Source: Nocardia asteroides
GTDB taxonomy: Bacteria > Actinomycetota > Actinomycetes > Mycobacteriales > Mycobacteriaceae
DNA: 64,000 bases
NCBI GenBank assembly: GCA_019930625.1
Contig: CP082844.1
Span: 2,232,001 to 2,296,000 of the forward strand
Direction of reading: 5' to 3'
This document shows, piece by piece, positions 27,101 to 28,204 of the stretch. The position numbers and the translations under genes were made by a program. The notes below the pieces were generated by a model that was not told the DNA's origin, ran no database searches, and saw only the letters and a list, made by a program, of their open reading frames with translations. Position 1 is the first letter of the stretch. Each line of letters opens with the position of its first letter.

Positions 27101-27969
27101 GCGCCCGCGACCCCCTGCACCAGCCCGAGCGCCGCTCGGCTGGTCTCCAGAAGGGGAAAGACTCTCGGCGCCATAGTGCCCGCGGCAATGCCGCCCAACG
27201 CACCGCCGGCACCCGATACTCCTGCGGCGGCGACGGACTTCAGGTCGATACCCCTCGGGTTCTCCCCGTTCGGGCCCTTGACAGTCGAATTCCGGTCTCC
27301 GGAGGCGACTTGCACAAGCTGGACCCCGAGATCCACACCGGCGGGCAGCGCGGCGGCCGTGCCGACCGTCACCGCGAACCGGGCCGGCCCCAACGCCGAC
27401 AGTCGGGCCGCCGTGCTCGCCGCGCCCACCTTGTAGGCCTGCTCGAGGCCCGCGCGCATCAGCGCGACCTTGCCCCGGCCCTCGACCAGCATCGACTCCA
27501 CAACCGGAGCCGCCGCAACCTGAGCGGCCGGACCGGCCGCGGCGGCTGCCGCCAGCGTCCTGAAGATGCGCCAGGCCAACTCGACGCCGAACGCGAACAT
27601 CACGCACAACGTCTTCTCCGCATCGTTGGCGGCCGCGTGCGCCTGATCGGCCAAGGCCAGCGCTTCCTCCCGCAGCCTGGCCGCGCCCTCCCGGTGCAGA
27701 TCCAATATCTCGCGCACTCGATCACCCAGCGCGCCGAGCGAATCCTCCTCTGCCAGTAGAGTTTTTGCGTCGTCCGCATGACCGTTCATGGCGGCGGCCT
27801 CGGCCCGCAGCTCCGCGGCCACCCACCGCATCCCGGACACGTCGGCGCGCGGCAGGTCTCCACCGAAGACCACCAGTTCGATCGAGCGCCGCACCGGGGT
27901 GGGCAAACCCTCGAACATGGTACGCAGCTCCACGACCCGGTTCAGCAACCACGAACCGTCCACCGGCAC
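187..27969 (-). CDS. Giant multi-domain WXG100/CpnT-type polymorphic toxin-like protein (9,260 aa)
   Basis: This is one uninterrupted frame of 9,260 codons. The start is GTG at 27969, with AGGAG about 9 nt upstream inside the end of the preceding gene, and the stop is TGA at 187. Residues 1-330 resemble the WXG100-like N-terminal domain of CpnT-type secreted toxins, which suggests ESX/type VII export. Residues 330-1750 are a Pro/Ala/Ser/Glu-rich linker. Papain-fold modules follow with predicted Cys/His pairs C1832/H1918, C3594/H3674, C5303/H5397 and C6980/H7074. Two arrays of five sigma-region-4-like helix-turn-helix units occupy about 5520-5990 and 6129-6599. A sigma-2/3/4-like block lies at 6670-6935 and a GT-A-like glycosyltransferase at 7295-7690. 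The remainder is mostly long Arg/Glu/Leu-rich helices. The C-terminus (after about 9190) is a disordered tail, not an enzyme. It is the last gene of a four-gene operon. Activity and target are unknown; the multi-effector toxin reading is inference. Confidence 0.85.
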   Translation of the reverse strand: MPVDGSWLLNRVVELRTMFEGLPTPVRRSIELVVFGGDLPRADVSGMRWVAAELRAEAAAMNGHADDAKTLLAEEDSLGALGDRVREILDLHREGAARLREEALALADQAHAAANDAEKTLCVMFAFGVELAWRIFRTLAAAAAAGPAAQVAAAPVVESMLVEGRGKVALMRAGLEQAYKVGAASTAARLSALGPARFAVTVGTAAALPAGVDLGVQLVQVASGDRNSTVKGPNGENPRGIDLKSVAAAGVSGAGGALGGIAAGTMAPRVFPLLETSRAALGLVQGVAGAVSGLGAAALITGWPQRPEDVLASLLNGGFAGVVAVHGGGRGPLGSSSGEVVDGSGAHVPPDLSTMSLSKDAVLRLAGAPQGTMLPVAPSTRDRTLAAAADPQRELVVGEPGMTIDGSVGRVESVTIGSRDGVRLDDATASKDSLDPQDPDAALFERIRELREQELAETRVGSADQIPAAASATAPAASGEPVAVQVSSDSAGESAHSVSADLPGGAERPGGGDETEPAAGPGVSGGPEPDSEAAGLDQAVAERDAARSEVARLLGRSPEEVRWWGPEPLEHAVGEVEAWVAAPGDRGVAGMRPGVLTSALSDLNGQVAHRAQAYVAEGREMVSARQWLRQAGFAEQPGSVPDGPRWPAVRAAGSGERVPSVGRLLDELERYRSADARVTAIDPRAGDGTWDSAHPRYRQPDPADEVQVSDHGGARAETAEVRQTGDAPGRGEPASRGGEVAAGGADRTAADPAGSAESASEIGEADAQAGAGRTVTTRDPIGEFAATASADAVAKMRAADFKVLAQETAWRGSALARWLGLTDTEFYRMSPSRLRDAVELQVERAERLPEWAEQAHADAGGLIGDSVRRSMAADIANGREPVGDGVNPAQAVPADLRNRLREWAGDDAAVVVERWMEVHALRDRLLGTPGLMLHLDAGPAESALAAASAGALQQRLKQVQAIGERVLDAASSLLRRDTAVAVPVRVYAGAEVPSEGVGGTAGRASPDGSSSSAGTDGRAVHGTTGLSAAEPSSTAERNRVRDAALERARELRDREVAQARRPSRTDASALTPEAAALLAGIGMMPPTPAGPGLVAPDGPRSSAAIFATPGGGAESDGTAAYSAPESSSGVRSEAAGSSKTAVLTRELTDVLSDRTDPARSAALERARQAREREIAETQSPQRDSGTGTSTRSGAAHSATPAGANEATSPNPAQAPSRAPESFTAPNDTTDRAGADGSGGRTGAGSSRGESASATEVVAGGGSASGPEAGHTAPESSVPGSAPGIRDFPTPSSAAILETGLSADDDEGAEDDEGAEDDEAAVASALPPDATSSAAAVEPVTESVSDSAEPPRTASATVDEDSVRPQDRRQSHVEATERVADLLRVALPEVRSAGSDLLGRVIDRFEVRLAALGAQGWAGLSPEAQAGLLADVGRLLGEMLRDQQQAQRAAGAALDWLRAAGLEPDGTAVPAGRFTELRRLADPDGPTSPLHELIDALDRYLTLDAQVGASPPVPERSTDHSEQAPPTPSAPTSSPVRPRQAMGESWWFASPLRPEWIRLGLARGELSRELARRHGIEVEQWALGPDSPELARLRAEFEARTAELARRLGLAPEELSIRRIEQELAALTESHEPSGSATSTPIPAEVRQLIDLADSRSLLASLIDTAIEFNRLSARVWTAGPRGSGAGQGWLDRLVRMAPGDLNRRLQLLGIPTDSPRPPGRSRWPSTPSAEPPGGASGSQAANSSGWVMKSDGPHAVSAPAARRGPAADRRVRPPVGPARPATTGPVAARTRQDSHRPRPLAPVAGSELAGKPDGDSEFHVPDLPRTPAPIDCALLTFQYLQEENPNTAQTLADTPPVPDADFGGTIPEQLLAALGSDHWDQFFAWDKIADLLDDLGPGAAAYVVTESRHARRVAGRGHALLVFHDRAQPGVIKWRDALVDAGAKQVFERRKLPSGLFMFAVVYDAEGNIHHIGESSTGSGDLAEASPRRAVSGADAPGQPGGRIDDRDLDTHQHELAETHAAAVARADRLRDELTRLSAVLGIDPDKLMPGSDELAEWTSEFQAKAEKLADLIAEREWMSAAHPSDESGLEAQRREWKDTRAELIRQLLRPGVRQRMSELIDRFQRGLQVTDGPTWQRLTTPSQDNTLADLHGIMRRVILDTEGRVFPPADSTAASESHRAPSHAASELDRRLADLLGVPELLPRWDGPHASGPDPFAESRLLSERLASAWVGNLLTTTLAYLEIGRLIAMPRLLISARTQVAWLRAEQERLELLRLNEQNATAGEIAGLALRRARNLEWHYRLRLQLIAGQFGIETKKYHLSKLRELIDETRTSSDMPPETIEELASAFEDHVSAVEERNRLWESMADAESGEEQVPDQHADSDTGEIDLDRAVHAGLDTLDALIRAHRLRGEWMKLCHVQPSNLSSELPKLRNEIALLTQTRINRLVDPALIPNQTALTVGRAQRSLRELTAEQKTLSRKAAKKRKTELEQWHRQVVRFRRLSNLLHYVEECDRLSGLLDRDTERVHGVAEDLTVRWAADSSHRPPPQGWEQVGTTRVYEPAEQDDATLREWGGRVAAAADRRRRVFDQILRRARQLEVERVDELRPRELRDTVDALIDWAVAFHARAGSRFADSADSRAASHLEDLGPLVVEGYFPLFFEVETVERATRAEAATAIAEVVLRDEVIDRLGGQMRAPGVAVVAPAGEQPQVFIAGSVWGLHRALADVPAEIRAELDAGQAQCHFREIVVDENGRVHVREVRPVGRQAPEPDQPGAIAPTAPESARAKAPAAGEQVRQAVRAAIDDTIAEWHDQGLAGERVTDSVAYLPDGAGGGTLVIAAPLGLHLRALSELAVSDPARFAGALWRREFDRQYVRVTPGADGSVATEICGASEAEGRYREATIAEIEGILLDEYLCFRQLGLVQTGFGGWLAGVGEHDGTLQAFGYAMAKEKSAVDVDLPHPTAVLIRIITRQIALPDAAEPPGPIGGSLVVRGEVDLGGLSAVVELTDNGHGWRIAPPHGHGDAGDVVSRWFGGMADLDPDRLLQRVTEDLAIADPQVGAVQSAGTGLPVPIRASGTPRSSWQLIASVGGRPLVVDIRRGDGDWRARVSEGQQVGDSLNQTIFNHGVHWPSIVGKGENPHFIQGKYLVPLLREVTERLRDADVDQSVRRPSTFDVLLSTDELRRYHALVQDANEAGERLRIWTQECETLARQLGVGNPDGPVAPLDQEARRALQERANLDWEALADSVQVDPMELASVRLPDGEPAARRRENLRRIQAFIELHDRHGELSTALSRAQQTRDGFLTSRVVDAELEGRSNARRLNNRIGYVPDAASGVLVVAAPQGGHMTSLLRLAADNPEFADALWRDGLDKRYLEVTLQPEGRLGVTTISAEQAEGPRRRPLPEEVPSQLLHHYLLYRQAGLTSAGLREWLDQLGPTAFDSSAGRDLFGRPTAVQKPLAGGHHLLQLGYRMVVADPTIGLSHPAHVLFRLRTRQIPPLAWSVPDPQRPPPKVWATNLGDTMSEVLRLERSHGRWRLSPGDRIQGVLASHLGNMTAKTQRGLVKQVETFLRGRAPFDAYDSHPLTYWVPQTCFLVAAQSAEAGPGPRPKLDIPPNRLPEAELAGVDGRDAARWARANWHSGGYKNAAAVIEHVRRSRGTVIGAVEFEDAGAHAFTVKWDRDVIMVEEQVVRLDERGVAVAEKRTVRGDQAVDLWADHLSQVAGPGATYHGLAFKSDGNAENPLLPDQEPTGRPGVEFPIHPIKARPPERGPPEPRPWAELSEPLRWLRADAAAELARHAANARNSHSEIEPAPEPNGVSPARLRDRVEHLDALAAALADAHAQYQRAAADLTRRITRCRDLNEREVRPGSGELREVRRRRDTVQNVLASLLHRTDAPDGDVADATAWLRELDEVVQANADYEYRRHLLDLLQKELVELDTGAGVIRSTQDELAELRTRLGSTPELQDRLRDHHSAFDDRLHRIVHRYVNGGHADVGGRLTNEREQARFDAFDLTQWLRESDSYRRYSLSEPEFAELRRRDSPVRAEWNRQLDAQYDQLLGLAPDPPEEVAARLDRMRSMAADLTDSAALAEYSTAVMDFVARFDILSALDGIDRVERRAERIDALGAALRDIRSWLAEARDNGRPVDALTRVFDRMAMLAHRLDRLTGEKNRLPEVDDIEFATLSALRGFRHWELRPGRRAQQRLDRAVYRMRTAVESFLGRELRPGDADGLAKDYEQRWTRPANQRDSMRASLGSVLGRDLEGVGEEELTELGQLYRDSADSIPAQLVEFLRAMSAQWYLQLRRIAEYAELTENHRRLDAEWDAVLADAVRGLRGMRFTDGGESRPVERTFTLGKHLAGLRDTSVEQRAAAERVVVSRGRALKVESVWQVSPGSEVTTLLNARLERARTVLAEHWQCPPAAVTGERVEQRHAELGPESAAPAEVAAAAEIRALEPVIGGAERFHRHDAWTRAIDALDDAINAALWDEANGLMEPAHHSARNRREERAAWTRRLIELAHLLDDVAAARAAAAAEQRTADVEARDADLDRLLGELAAQIAIRGDATADSAEHDVDRDDNAAQPLPPDVRRAIVRRVDQQRALLRRELDELLRPHGVDPGQLLDIGSAVWEHWFRQHAQARAELVRLLGREPDRVDDEWLYPVVVHRLAWGDMSAELATAAQRFSESYAVWKLVGGVGRLDRLARTIESMEEELTRRSAEYQRLLAQAHGAPRADVPELGTRNAPAEVIRLGSALRRLDAQADRLYRLVIAVADIERRIRSLEPTRGRFGSSVRAYGLDSPVSRPELSFVHARLRHLAELRRPSASPSAAAPVTDPGHAAPGVAEPVRDLSELIWESTILVRLDDELYWLNVDLDTAVEEAALTLSGVSHRAPRPEEDAGWVSGTDEVWETVASLRLHVLAGRRRAGTALTAEPSAQFGIDPTSLADAQVGENQVARLTSLRAQLAGAPDQGERVRQLDIAIDLVRVVTRRTAEISAIDILAAAFDAADRRQDRSYQHYKQLSEDHVRRFPLDGRAVRQSSGLEAHALNRAIASAGAQLGAGNWDESAEVDELRLLIDASAQPNSGADAEAIRLAALAERYVGLIGLRKAFDERKRSIAWYHGLKIRMQALDDYCALRRSAERWLDRARQLSRDQAENVETEPNRSGPAGGHPHALRRMLSRAVHQLVRATNASAFLRSQAEASPDELDVRRIMSGVMNSVLDLERRTGYDEVRRRAERCLRLCLMVAAAEQIDVFRAPADIDQEFANLLDSSVAFAVRMGVEEQDTPSAPEPEPSGHDRNQCAALVSRLHLERTGSPDEEGLGDGGLGGASFEPYVAVLGGGQAQRFAIDPPHPLRLVVQALLAAVAKLDPAERCGVSVVTIEATHVVDDYGVNAHTRRLEYQCDEHGNNVKILLQNPGKGLFGTADEDDTRASDLKALWILAYDKHRNPLRLPGGIDEVPPDDLRIGRSDEESGPDDPGDSIDERSPTPDGVTEPSRSERAARLADSLARSEPLDTDEAVTAIRDAMVVYPAVLGHCLGQLSERQRRCIDLRLLQGRSLERVAKQLGATTYAVGRCVKSAVRRVVELLPDAIDRFGWLASLLDRAAVLTYSEKSDLIREVLHRLPELAYRCLDKLPPGDRRCAELRFREGLGCADIAEHLNKTVTSVESSERRAVNHFIEVLPGELNRFGRFAGLLGRAGSLRISEVDTLLEDALLLYPEIAHSCLAQLADQNRECVMARRRGYDVVHVAKRLGKTPKAVQQSEYRGLRRFAELLPGELDRPARFADLLARVGSLDSDDASMLIRDAGFVHPALLRRCLYRLPRQQRKWAEARWLQDRTVDQAAEQLAKSGNSASKLERAALPQLVEMLPVELERPSLAKLIVRAGSLTWDEMLIVTREAVTVYQEAAQRCLEGLTEQERICVELCILQDRTPDEVAAHLGITDASVRATYRYGVGLFVERLGAELVPDPAKLDSVYDWLEATRLFHRESRREFSVGIGLSYAALQHILRTRRPVRSETLRTMRDNGYISNRTFRAAIVEYGALSNPPPADVDEAAVESHSEPDVDEAPPDHLRIGKSDEESAPDNVGDSIDDRSPVPDGVSEPSRSERAARLADTLARTEPLDSDEAVTAIRDAMVVYPAVLGHCLGQLSERQRRCIDLRVLQGRSSERVAKQLGITAAGVGNSARFAVRRVAELLPDATDRFGWLAALLDRAAVSSYSEKSDLIRDVLHRLPELADRCLAELSPEERRCLQLRFRDGLSRADIAEQSHQTESSVKNSVRKGVYRFIKVLPGELNRFGRFAELLNRAGSLHISEARTLLADALFLYPSVAHSCLARLSDQERECLELLGRGFDVGYVARQLNKTRIAVEKTERRGLLPFVRMLPGELDRPARFADLLARVGSLDSDEASMLIREAAFFHREVLRRCLHQLPRQQRKWAEARWLQDRTVDRAAKELGKTMHAASQMESAVMTQLVAMLPVEIERPSVSKLIVRASSLTWDEMLIVAREAATVYQEAAQRSLEGLAEQQRICFEDCILRDRSPDEVAAELGVTATTVRSSYRNGMVHFIERLRAELMPDPAAFDSVYKWLEATRLFHRESRAIFSQAMGRNKIWLNNFRWTETSVPRLVTLRIGRDAGLFSNRILRAAIEKFYDAPDRTPAGPDEEAEFWRYIETAVGSAEERQIRNHIYERFDWLAVAVARRWARPGNERDELTQYFRERILSAIANHVPFQSFIAHASGSCRVSFYYRDKSYGNLGPGVGRLVGRVRAYTSSRFEETGVAPDDEEISRALGLTISEVAEARRLQSLSEISINQPVADRDPTGRFVTGTEAAKIGTGEVDDAGRPQGFDVADTSRPATDEVYDMSVARAIRAALADVSEPDVAAALVFWCYLQGVSVAAAAVRLQLSVEAARDLLAVAGEKLRSVEFHSILAERAEPGARSMVGSAGTAGRISVRGDGPDRDGEAPYRRPDGHARNQCAAWVSRSHLDNTGSPDAEGLDDVGLGGVFWQPYLAVLGGGRPQKFPIDRVLPLRFVVQALLAMVARFPAAERNGVSVVIIEGTHVVDGEGVNAHTRRLEYRCDEQGNNVRLVLQDPAKRLKNGVREGGVRDDLTRASDLNGLWAQAYDKHRNPLRLPGGVDEVPPDDLRIGQSDEESGTDDVSDSIDDRSLAPHGVGEPSNSERGARLADSLARTEPFDHDKAATAIREAMGDDSSETPRSASPTPWSGRTSDRVNVTGAVGKRTGGRDPADRLSKPSPGSTPWSKAPEPSGSGAESTTAPTAEGRKGDGDEPVPPEAGESAGVLPPLTIHFCTKDRPERMAALLDDIAAVVPGRFTVFIYDDSVDPENRARNRHIIDNASFDVVYVDEERRTALLASMPWPSEAARRFTESAFKVLGRPEWNKPGVLTLLQFVAVVCGAPSDRALLLDDDIRLRDGIFRGELVSVDSQVVTELLSTPVPDGKFIGIGGHYAGKKDVNHVEDAAATVGTVIQGQSYLHSGIDASGAFLLTDLRLLGEVPFPHWYGEDNFVMAIWMALGYVLDAKDFSPLHTGDDRDIELDVALRQQYGIVSLLAVLEAGRAGADNVSELLRNAVSHCGKYAWKVAQRWAENFAIREHEFGNIHIDNVSALLAVEEITRNAEAALRGYASSLIGWTDLVRSEEVSDHVRSFLGIGGDRISVPWIAPVPRPGMSYADTPDSPELEHPGNPAVDADVSTADGTMRQSLSGAALSAVGASADGTVGEGTHSDFATANRLIIDYALGKLRGNVYDSIGMLLAWVEVSVRAALVADRGQDDSDADYRAARARWEITSEHVMDKIVDSVTEVAEGEMHALETIERWLNEVRERTGIRTEGITPADDFMRLAEALFAFGVEYFWRRRESGKIAEIYSEFCRSRNLSDDIVQRWYRELREEGGFSVDGSRDPDAFRDLVTGTDLRAVESLVSRSMSILADRLGSLHFTWYSSAPRAKLRQWRISTADLIQERRWIAPERQALLSDFMREFRKPLPDTRRLRRAATPLWEPGPGIEMPGRLKVPVPRGTEKYITRLLLDSAQRRLWLAGLTALHSMWRRRLDPFDYRMECLRRMVAPYEVDPDQVLDDDAALWHDALDGARVRLIRLWPAASRSIGPDNPSIDDGVIRMSVARLVASGQVTGEFAAAASEYLEVLQMTDLIHQIGRLRRSRRGLADAERLAEVVSELFNKWQRYNPMGGGAAQYLAEQIEGWAQRIYELGVGIDEIEQSQWMATADLVEQMRVLSCGDGPAGVVPDPAARPEIFTELDAELRDLNGELSDILDKVDVVARGQHLQTQQSSSTESDSGESPFGPGLRWIRSVTQEALNDRDAALGASKRSLLSKRVQRLNNLEEAWRDAWRRQEHAEDVLYTRRAAWRDLDVRADRTGSFDPAFLEVLRVDLRHRRDRLQEKDSSALTEDEAAIDSQLDALDAVITAEIDHQHYESRAHNISHVIRELETEADLVRFDTLLIAGRELRAGREPESALFEFPFASFDETIARIEGRTDIDSINDSEDSRNIYDIDTIPHQLYELRILLENRLHNRRALINQSEESPDTGRWTELFQRVHDRVELMAARVDLLLPPLRDMREWIDARMSSADILARKFRLVFDTVQRLHVLHPFIYKGSRTSYRRFSHLCQKHGFSKLLLQLDRSEYQEIVTRRNIVSLRISSGLQLDPNTVTDAELKSIRANLWDSNQAKVRRHGESGKVSEGTVTLSGEDLGRLMALISEFSELRELETLYLSLGEMDRLDGEVDRILQNAVRAVYGGLNLLEQGPRVIESRSASLSKPVWALHRWAWFQCHDMEKAFDRDLESVSVTERELIMRRGRNNQSIWQVQPNSEGQRTLAMCLRNVVDKLVERRGLSYAEVTPERVRRLRAFPGTHAAPTARLVHDYLALHSAESDARRFHRYSRWEWAIRALDAAIDPAQGGTGIGESALSELRRCAATVDQLARKWDRAMSRREKIRTRFADWNINPNLFTDWLQAYPLQLSYEIVNHRGIWERDIQHMAIAHRLRDQAFLIIHSADLIEDLRNSEYPLTLLNSLFDDAAECLLELMVEQGLDPGPFRDFRSAPHDDLRAHAASTLARVRGHSHWKFTYALEDIDLVGIARSGRSPISALRDRLADAGEALVRQAIAASLDPRVLHIGHVEISPSDTHRHQPAANALRDPKFFELAKEFREYDRVVTELDDELDNVLSRAAARILEAVPSAGDKPETVDAPPENPAEPGARPSRRSPGHAAETDSGAGSADR
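1180..2622 (-). repeat. Long helical module, copy R2 (residues about 8450-8930)
   Basis: Second copy of the helical module at 14530-15972, recognised by WQVQPNSE (W8843) and RFHRYSRWEWAIRALD 73 residues later. Upstream parts of both copies also share an ArgLeu-rich helix with a D-P-Q/G-Q-V/L-L-D turn. Similarity is at protein level only, so this duplication is old. Confidence 0.55.
4900..6087 (-). other. GT-A-like glycosyltransferase domain (residues about 7295-7690)
   Basis: The domain opens with PPLTIHFCTKDRPERMAALL, the nucleotide-sugar-binding strand and helix of family-2-like enzymes. LLLDDDIRL carries D7429-D7431, matching the metal-binding DxD position. HWYGEDNFVMAIW carries E7526-D7527, matching the acceptor-side ED motif. 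The domain is intact in these features. Donor and acceptor are unknown. A toxin-type protein glycosyltransferase is one option, and a surface-glycan enzyme fused by rearrangement is another. Confidence 0.55.
6640..7050 (-). other. Papain-fold module 4 (residues about 6974-7110)
   Basis: RNQCAAWVSR carries C6980 and GVNAHTRRLEY carries H7074. LQDPAK supplies D7095. It is a near-duplicate of module 3 at 11680-12081, offset by 5,031 bp at the Cys codon. It is followed by the same DEVPPDDLRIG linker and then by a truncated array head. Confidence 0.55.
7165..7962 (-). other. Sigma-factor-like block, regions 2, 3 and 4 (residues about 6670-6935)
   Basis: RNHIYERFDWLAVAVARRWA followed by DELTQYFRERILSAI has the form of sigma region 2 of SigB/SigF-type factors, with a degenerate core. 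FEETGVAPDDEEISRALGLT followed by SEVAEARRLQSLSEISIN closely matches the region 3 pattern of that class. WCYLQGVSVAAAAVRLQLS resembles region 4. The usual -10-recognition segment between regions 2 and 3 is altered (RDKSYGNLGPG). It lies directly after array 2 within the giant protein. Confidence 0.55.
8166..9780. repeat. Direct tandem duplication, copy 2 (partner at 9993-11607)
   Basis: At the DNA level this stretch realigns with 9993-11607 at a constant offset of 1,827 bp. Both ends give the same offset: GATTCGCGATG at 8168 and 9995, and CGTCACGGAT at 9561 and 11388. It covers array 2 and the DDLRIG-type linker ahead of it. The duplication is in frame. Confidence 0.75.
8173..9585 (-). repeat. 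Array 2 of five sigma-region-4-like HTH units (residues about 6129-6599)
   Basis: This is a direct copy of array 1 at an exact 1,827-bp (609-codon) period, with the same five-unit order and scattered substitutions. Unit heads are LSERQRRC, LSPEERRC, LSDQEREC, LPRQQRKW and LAEQQRIC. The substitutions fall in all units, so the duplication is not recent, yet the HTH pattern is retained. That suggests function has been maintained. Confidence 0.6.
9993..11607. repeat. Direct tandem duplication, copy 1 (partner at 8166-9780)
   Basis: Partner of the 1.6-kb direct repeat at 8166-9780. A third, short copy of the linker only (about 6342-6600) follows papain module 4, where the array itself is missing after its first 20 or so residues. 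Confidence 0.75.
10000..11412 (-). repeat. Array 1 of five sigma-region-4-like HTH units (residues about 5520-5990)
   Basis: There are five tandem units of about 90 residues. Each has a helix like LSERQRRCIDLRLLQGRS, a second helix like ERVAKQLG, and a tail like ELLPxELDRxxRFAxLLxRAGSL. Unit heads are LSERQRRC, LPPGDRRC, LADQNREC, LPRQQRKW and LTEQERIC. This is the pattern of sigma-70 region 4 (an LxxxxRxxxxLR helix followed by an HTH), the part of sigma factors that contacts the -35 element and core polymerase. A sixth, XRE-like HTH (GLSYAALQHILR) ends the array. Confidence 0.6.
11680..12081 (-). other. Papain-fold module 3 (residues about 5297-5430)
   Basis: RNQCAALVSR carries C5303 and GVNAHTRRLEY carries H5397. 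The expected third residue lies in LLQNPG as N5418, where module 4 has Asp. Both Asn and Asp are acceptable in papain-type triads. The module is a near-duplicate of module 4 at 6640-7050, with identical C-to-H spacing of 94, and is followed by the linker that introduces sigma-like array 1. Confidence 0.55.
14530..15972 (-). repeat. Long helical module, copy R1 (residues about 4000-4480)
   Basis: This helical segment is repeated much later in the same protein at 1180-2622. Anchors are WQVSPGSE (W4391) followed 74 residues later by RFHRHDAWTRAIDALD; in the second copy the matching anchors are WQVQPNSE (W8843) and RFHRYSRWEWAIRALD. Function is unknown. Module borders are approximate. Confidence 0.6.
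16900..17217 (-). other. Papain-fold module 2 (residues about 3585-3690)
   Basis: VPQTCFLVAAQ carries C3594. GAHAFTVKWDRD carries H3674 and D3681, with C-to-H spacing of 80. The A-H-A-F strand is a typical histidine context in papain-fold toxins. It is preceded by module X copy 2. Catalysis is plausible because all three residues are present. Confidence 0.6.
17200..17997 (-). other. Duplicated module X, copy 2 (residues about 3325-3590)
   Basis: This is the second copy of the module described at 18790-19497. It shares the opening Y-x-PD strand, the AAPxG turn, the ALWR-xxxD motif and the YRQxGL helix. It abuts the Cys of papain module 2 with no disordered linker, so the two probably form one functional unit. 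Confidence 0.5.
18790..19497 (-). other. Duplicated module X, copy 1 (residues about 2825-3060)
   Basis: The segment opens with YLPDGAGGGTLVIAAPLG and later has an ALWRREFDRQYVRVTP-type strand and FRQLGL. The same order recurs in copy 2 at 17200-17997: YVPDAASGVLVVAAPQG, ALWRDGLDKRYLEVT, YRQAGL. I do not recognise the family. Copy 2 directly precedes papain module 2, so the module may be a pro-domain or substrate-recognition unit; this is inference. Confidence 0.5.
22105..22497 (-). other. Papain-fold module 1 (residues about 1825-1955)
   Basis: The segment has the Cys-His-Asp order of papain-fold toxin domains (the 'toxin glutamine deamidase' class): IDCALLTF (C1832), RGHALLVF (H1918) and KWRD (D1936). 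C-to-H spacing is 86 residues. It could act as a deamidase or protease, or as an autoprocessing domain of the giant protein. The choice between these cannot be made from sequence. Confidence 0.6.
26980..27969 (-). other. WXG100/CpnT-like secretion domain (residues 1-330 of the giant protein)
   Basis: The segment begins with a helical part in which FEGLP and VRRSIELVVFGGD precede a Trp-containing helix and a long Ala-rich helix. Hydrophobic Gly/Ala-rich stretches follow at about 200-330 (GGALGGIAAG, VAGAVSGLGAAALITGWP). This arrangement is typical of the N-terminal domain of CpnT-like channel/toxin proteins secreted by ESX systems in mycobacteria and nocardiae. The assignment rests on general layout rather than a decisive motif. 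Confidence 0.65.
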
Positions 27970-27972
27970 CGC

Positions 27973-28197
27973 CTACTCCTGCCGCGACGTCGCGTCGACC
28001 AGCACAGCGTGCAGTGCTCGCGCCTGCACGCTCGCCTCGGGGTCGCGCAGCACGACATCGGCGAACGCGGCGCCGAGGGCCCGGCTCACATCGAAGAGGC
28101 TGCCCGTCGACGTTGTCTGTGCCGAAGGATAAAAGCGCGACACGGCCTCGGCGGCGCCACCCGTCCCCAATCCTGGAGGTACCGGATCGCCCACCAT
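27973..28197 (-). CDS. Small protein, probable orphan tail of a zincin-like module (74 aa)
   Basis: The start is ATG at 28197 and the stop is TAG at 27973. The stop is 3 nt before the GTG of the giant gene, and the upstream gene ends 7 nt before this ATG, so the three are translationally coupled. Residues 34-74 (LFDVSRALGAAFADVVL onward to ARALHAVLV) match the C-terminal end of the 561-aa protein encoded at 29671-31356 (FDPAAALPDAFTDVVL onward to VKTLCRLHV). In related actinobacterial toxin proteins, as I recall, this segment is the tail of a metallopeptidase-like domain. The catalytic part is absent here, so this is either a leftover of a decayed gene or a small accessory protein. No signal peptide or membrane segment is visible. 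Confidence 0.7.
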   Translation of the reverse strand: MVGDPVPPGLGTGGAAEAVSRFYPSAQTTSTGSLFDVSRALGAAFADVVLRDPEASVQARALHAVLVDATSRQE

Positions 28198-28204
28198 GAC
28201 CGGC

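Noticed and set aside
24907..27759. 950-codon open frame on the plus strand opposite the giant gene
   Set aside because: It is antisense to the Pro/Ala/Ser-rich linker, His/Arg/Pro-rich without any domain, and has the codon pattern expected from the opposite strand of a GC-rich gene.
187..27969. Reading the giant frame as a nonribosomal peptide or polyketide synthase
   Set aside because: No adenylation, condensation, ketosynthase or carrier-protein motifs (for example the LGGxS phosphopantetheine site) are visible in the translation.
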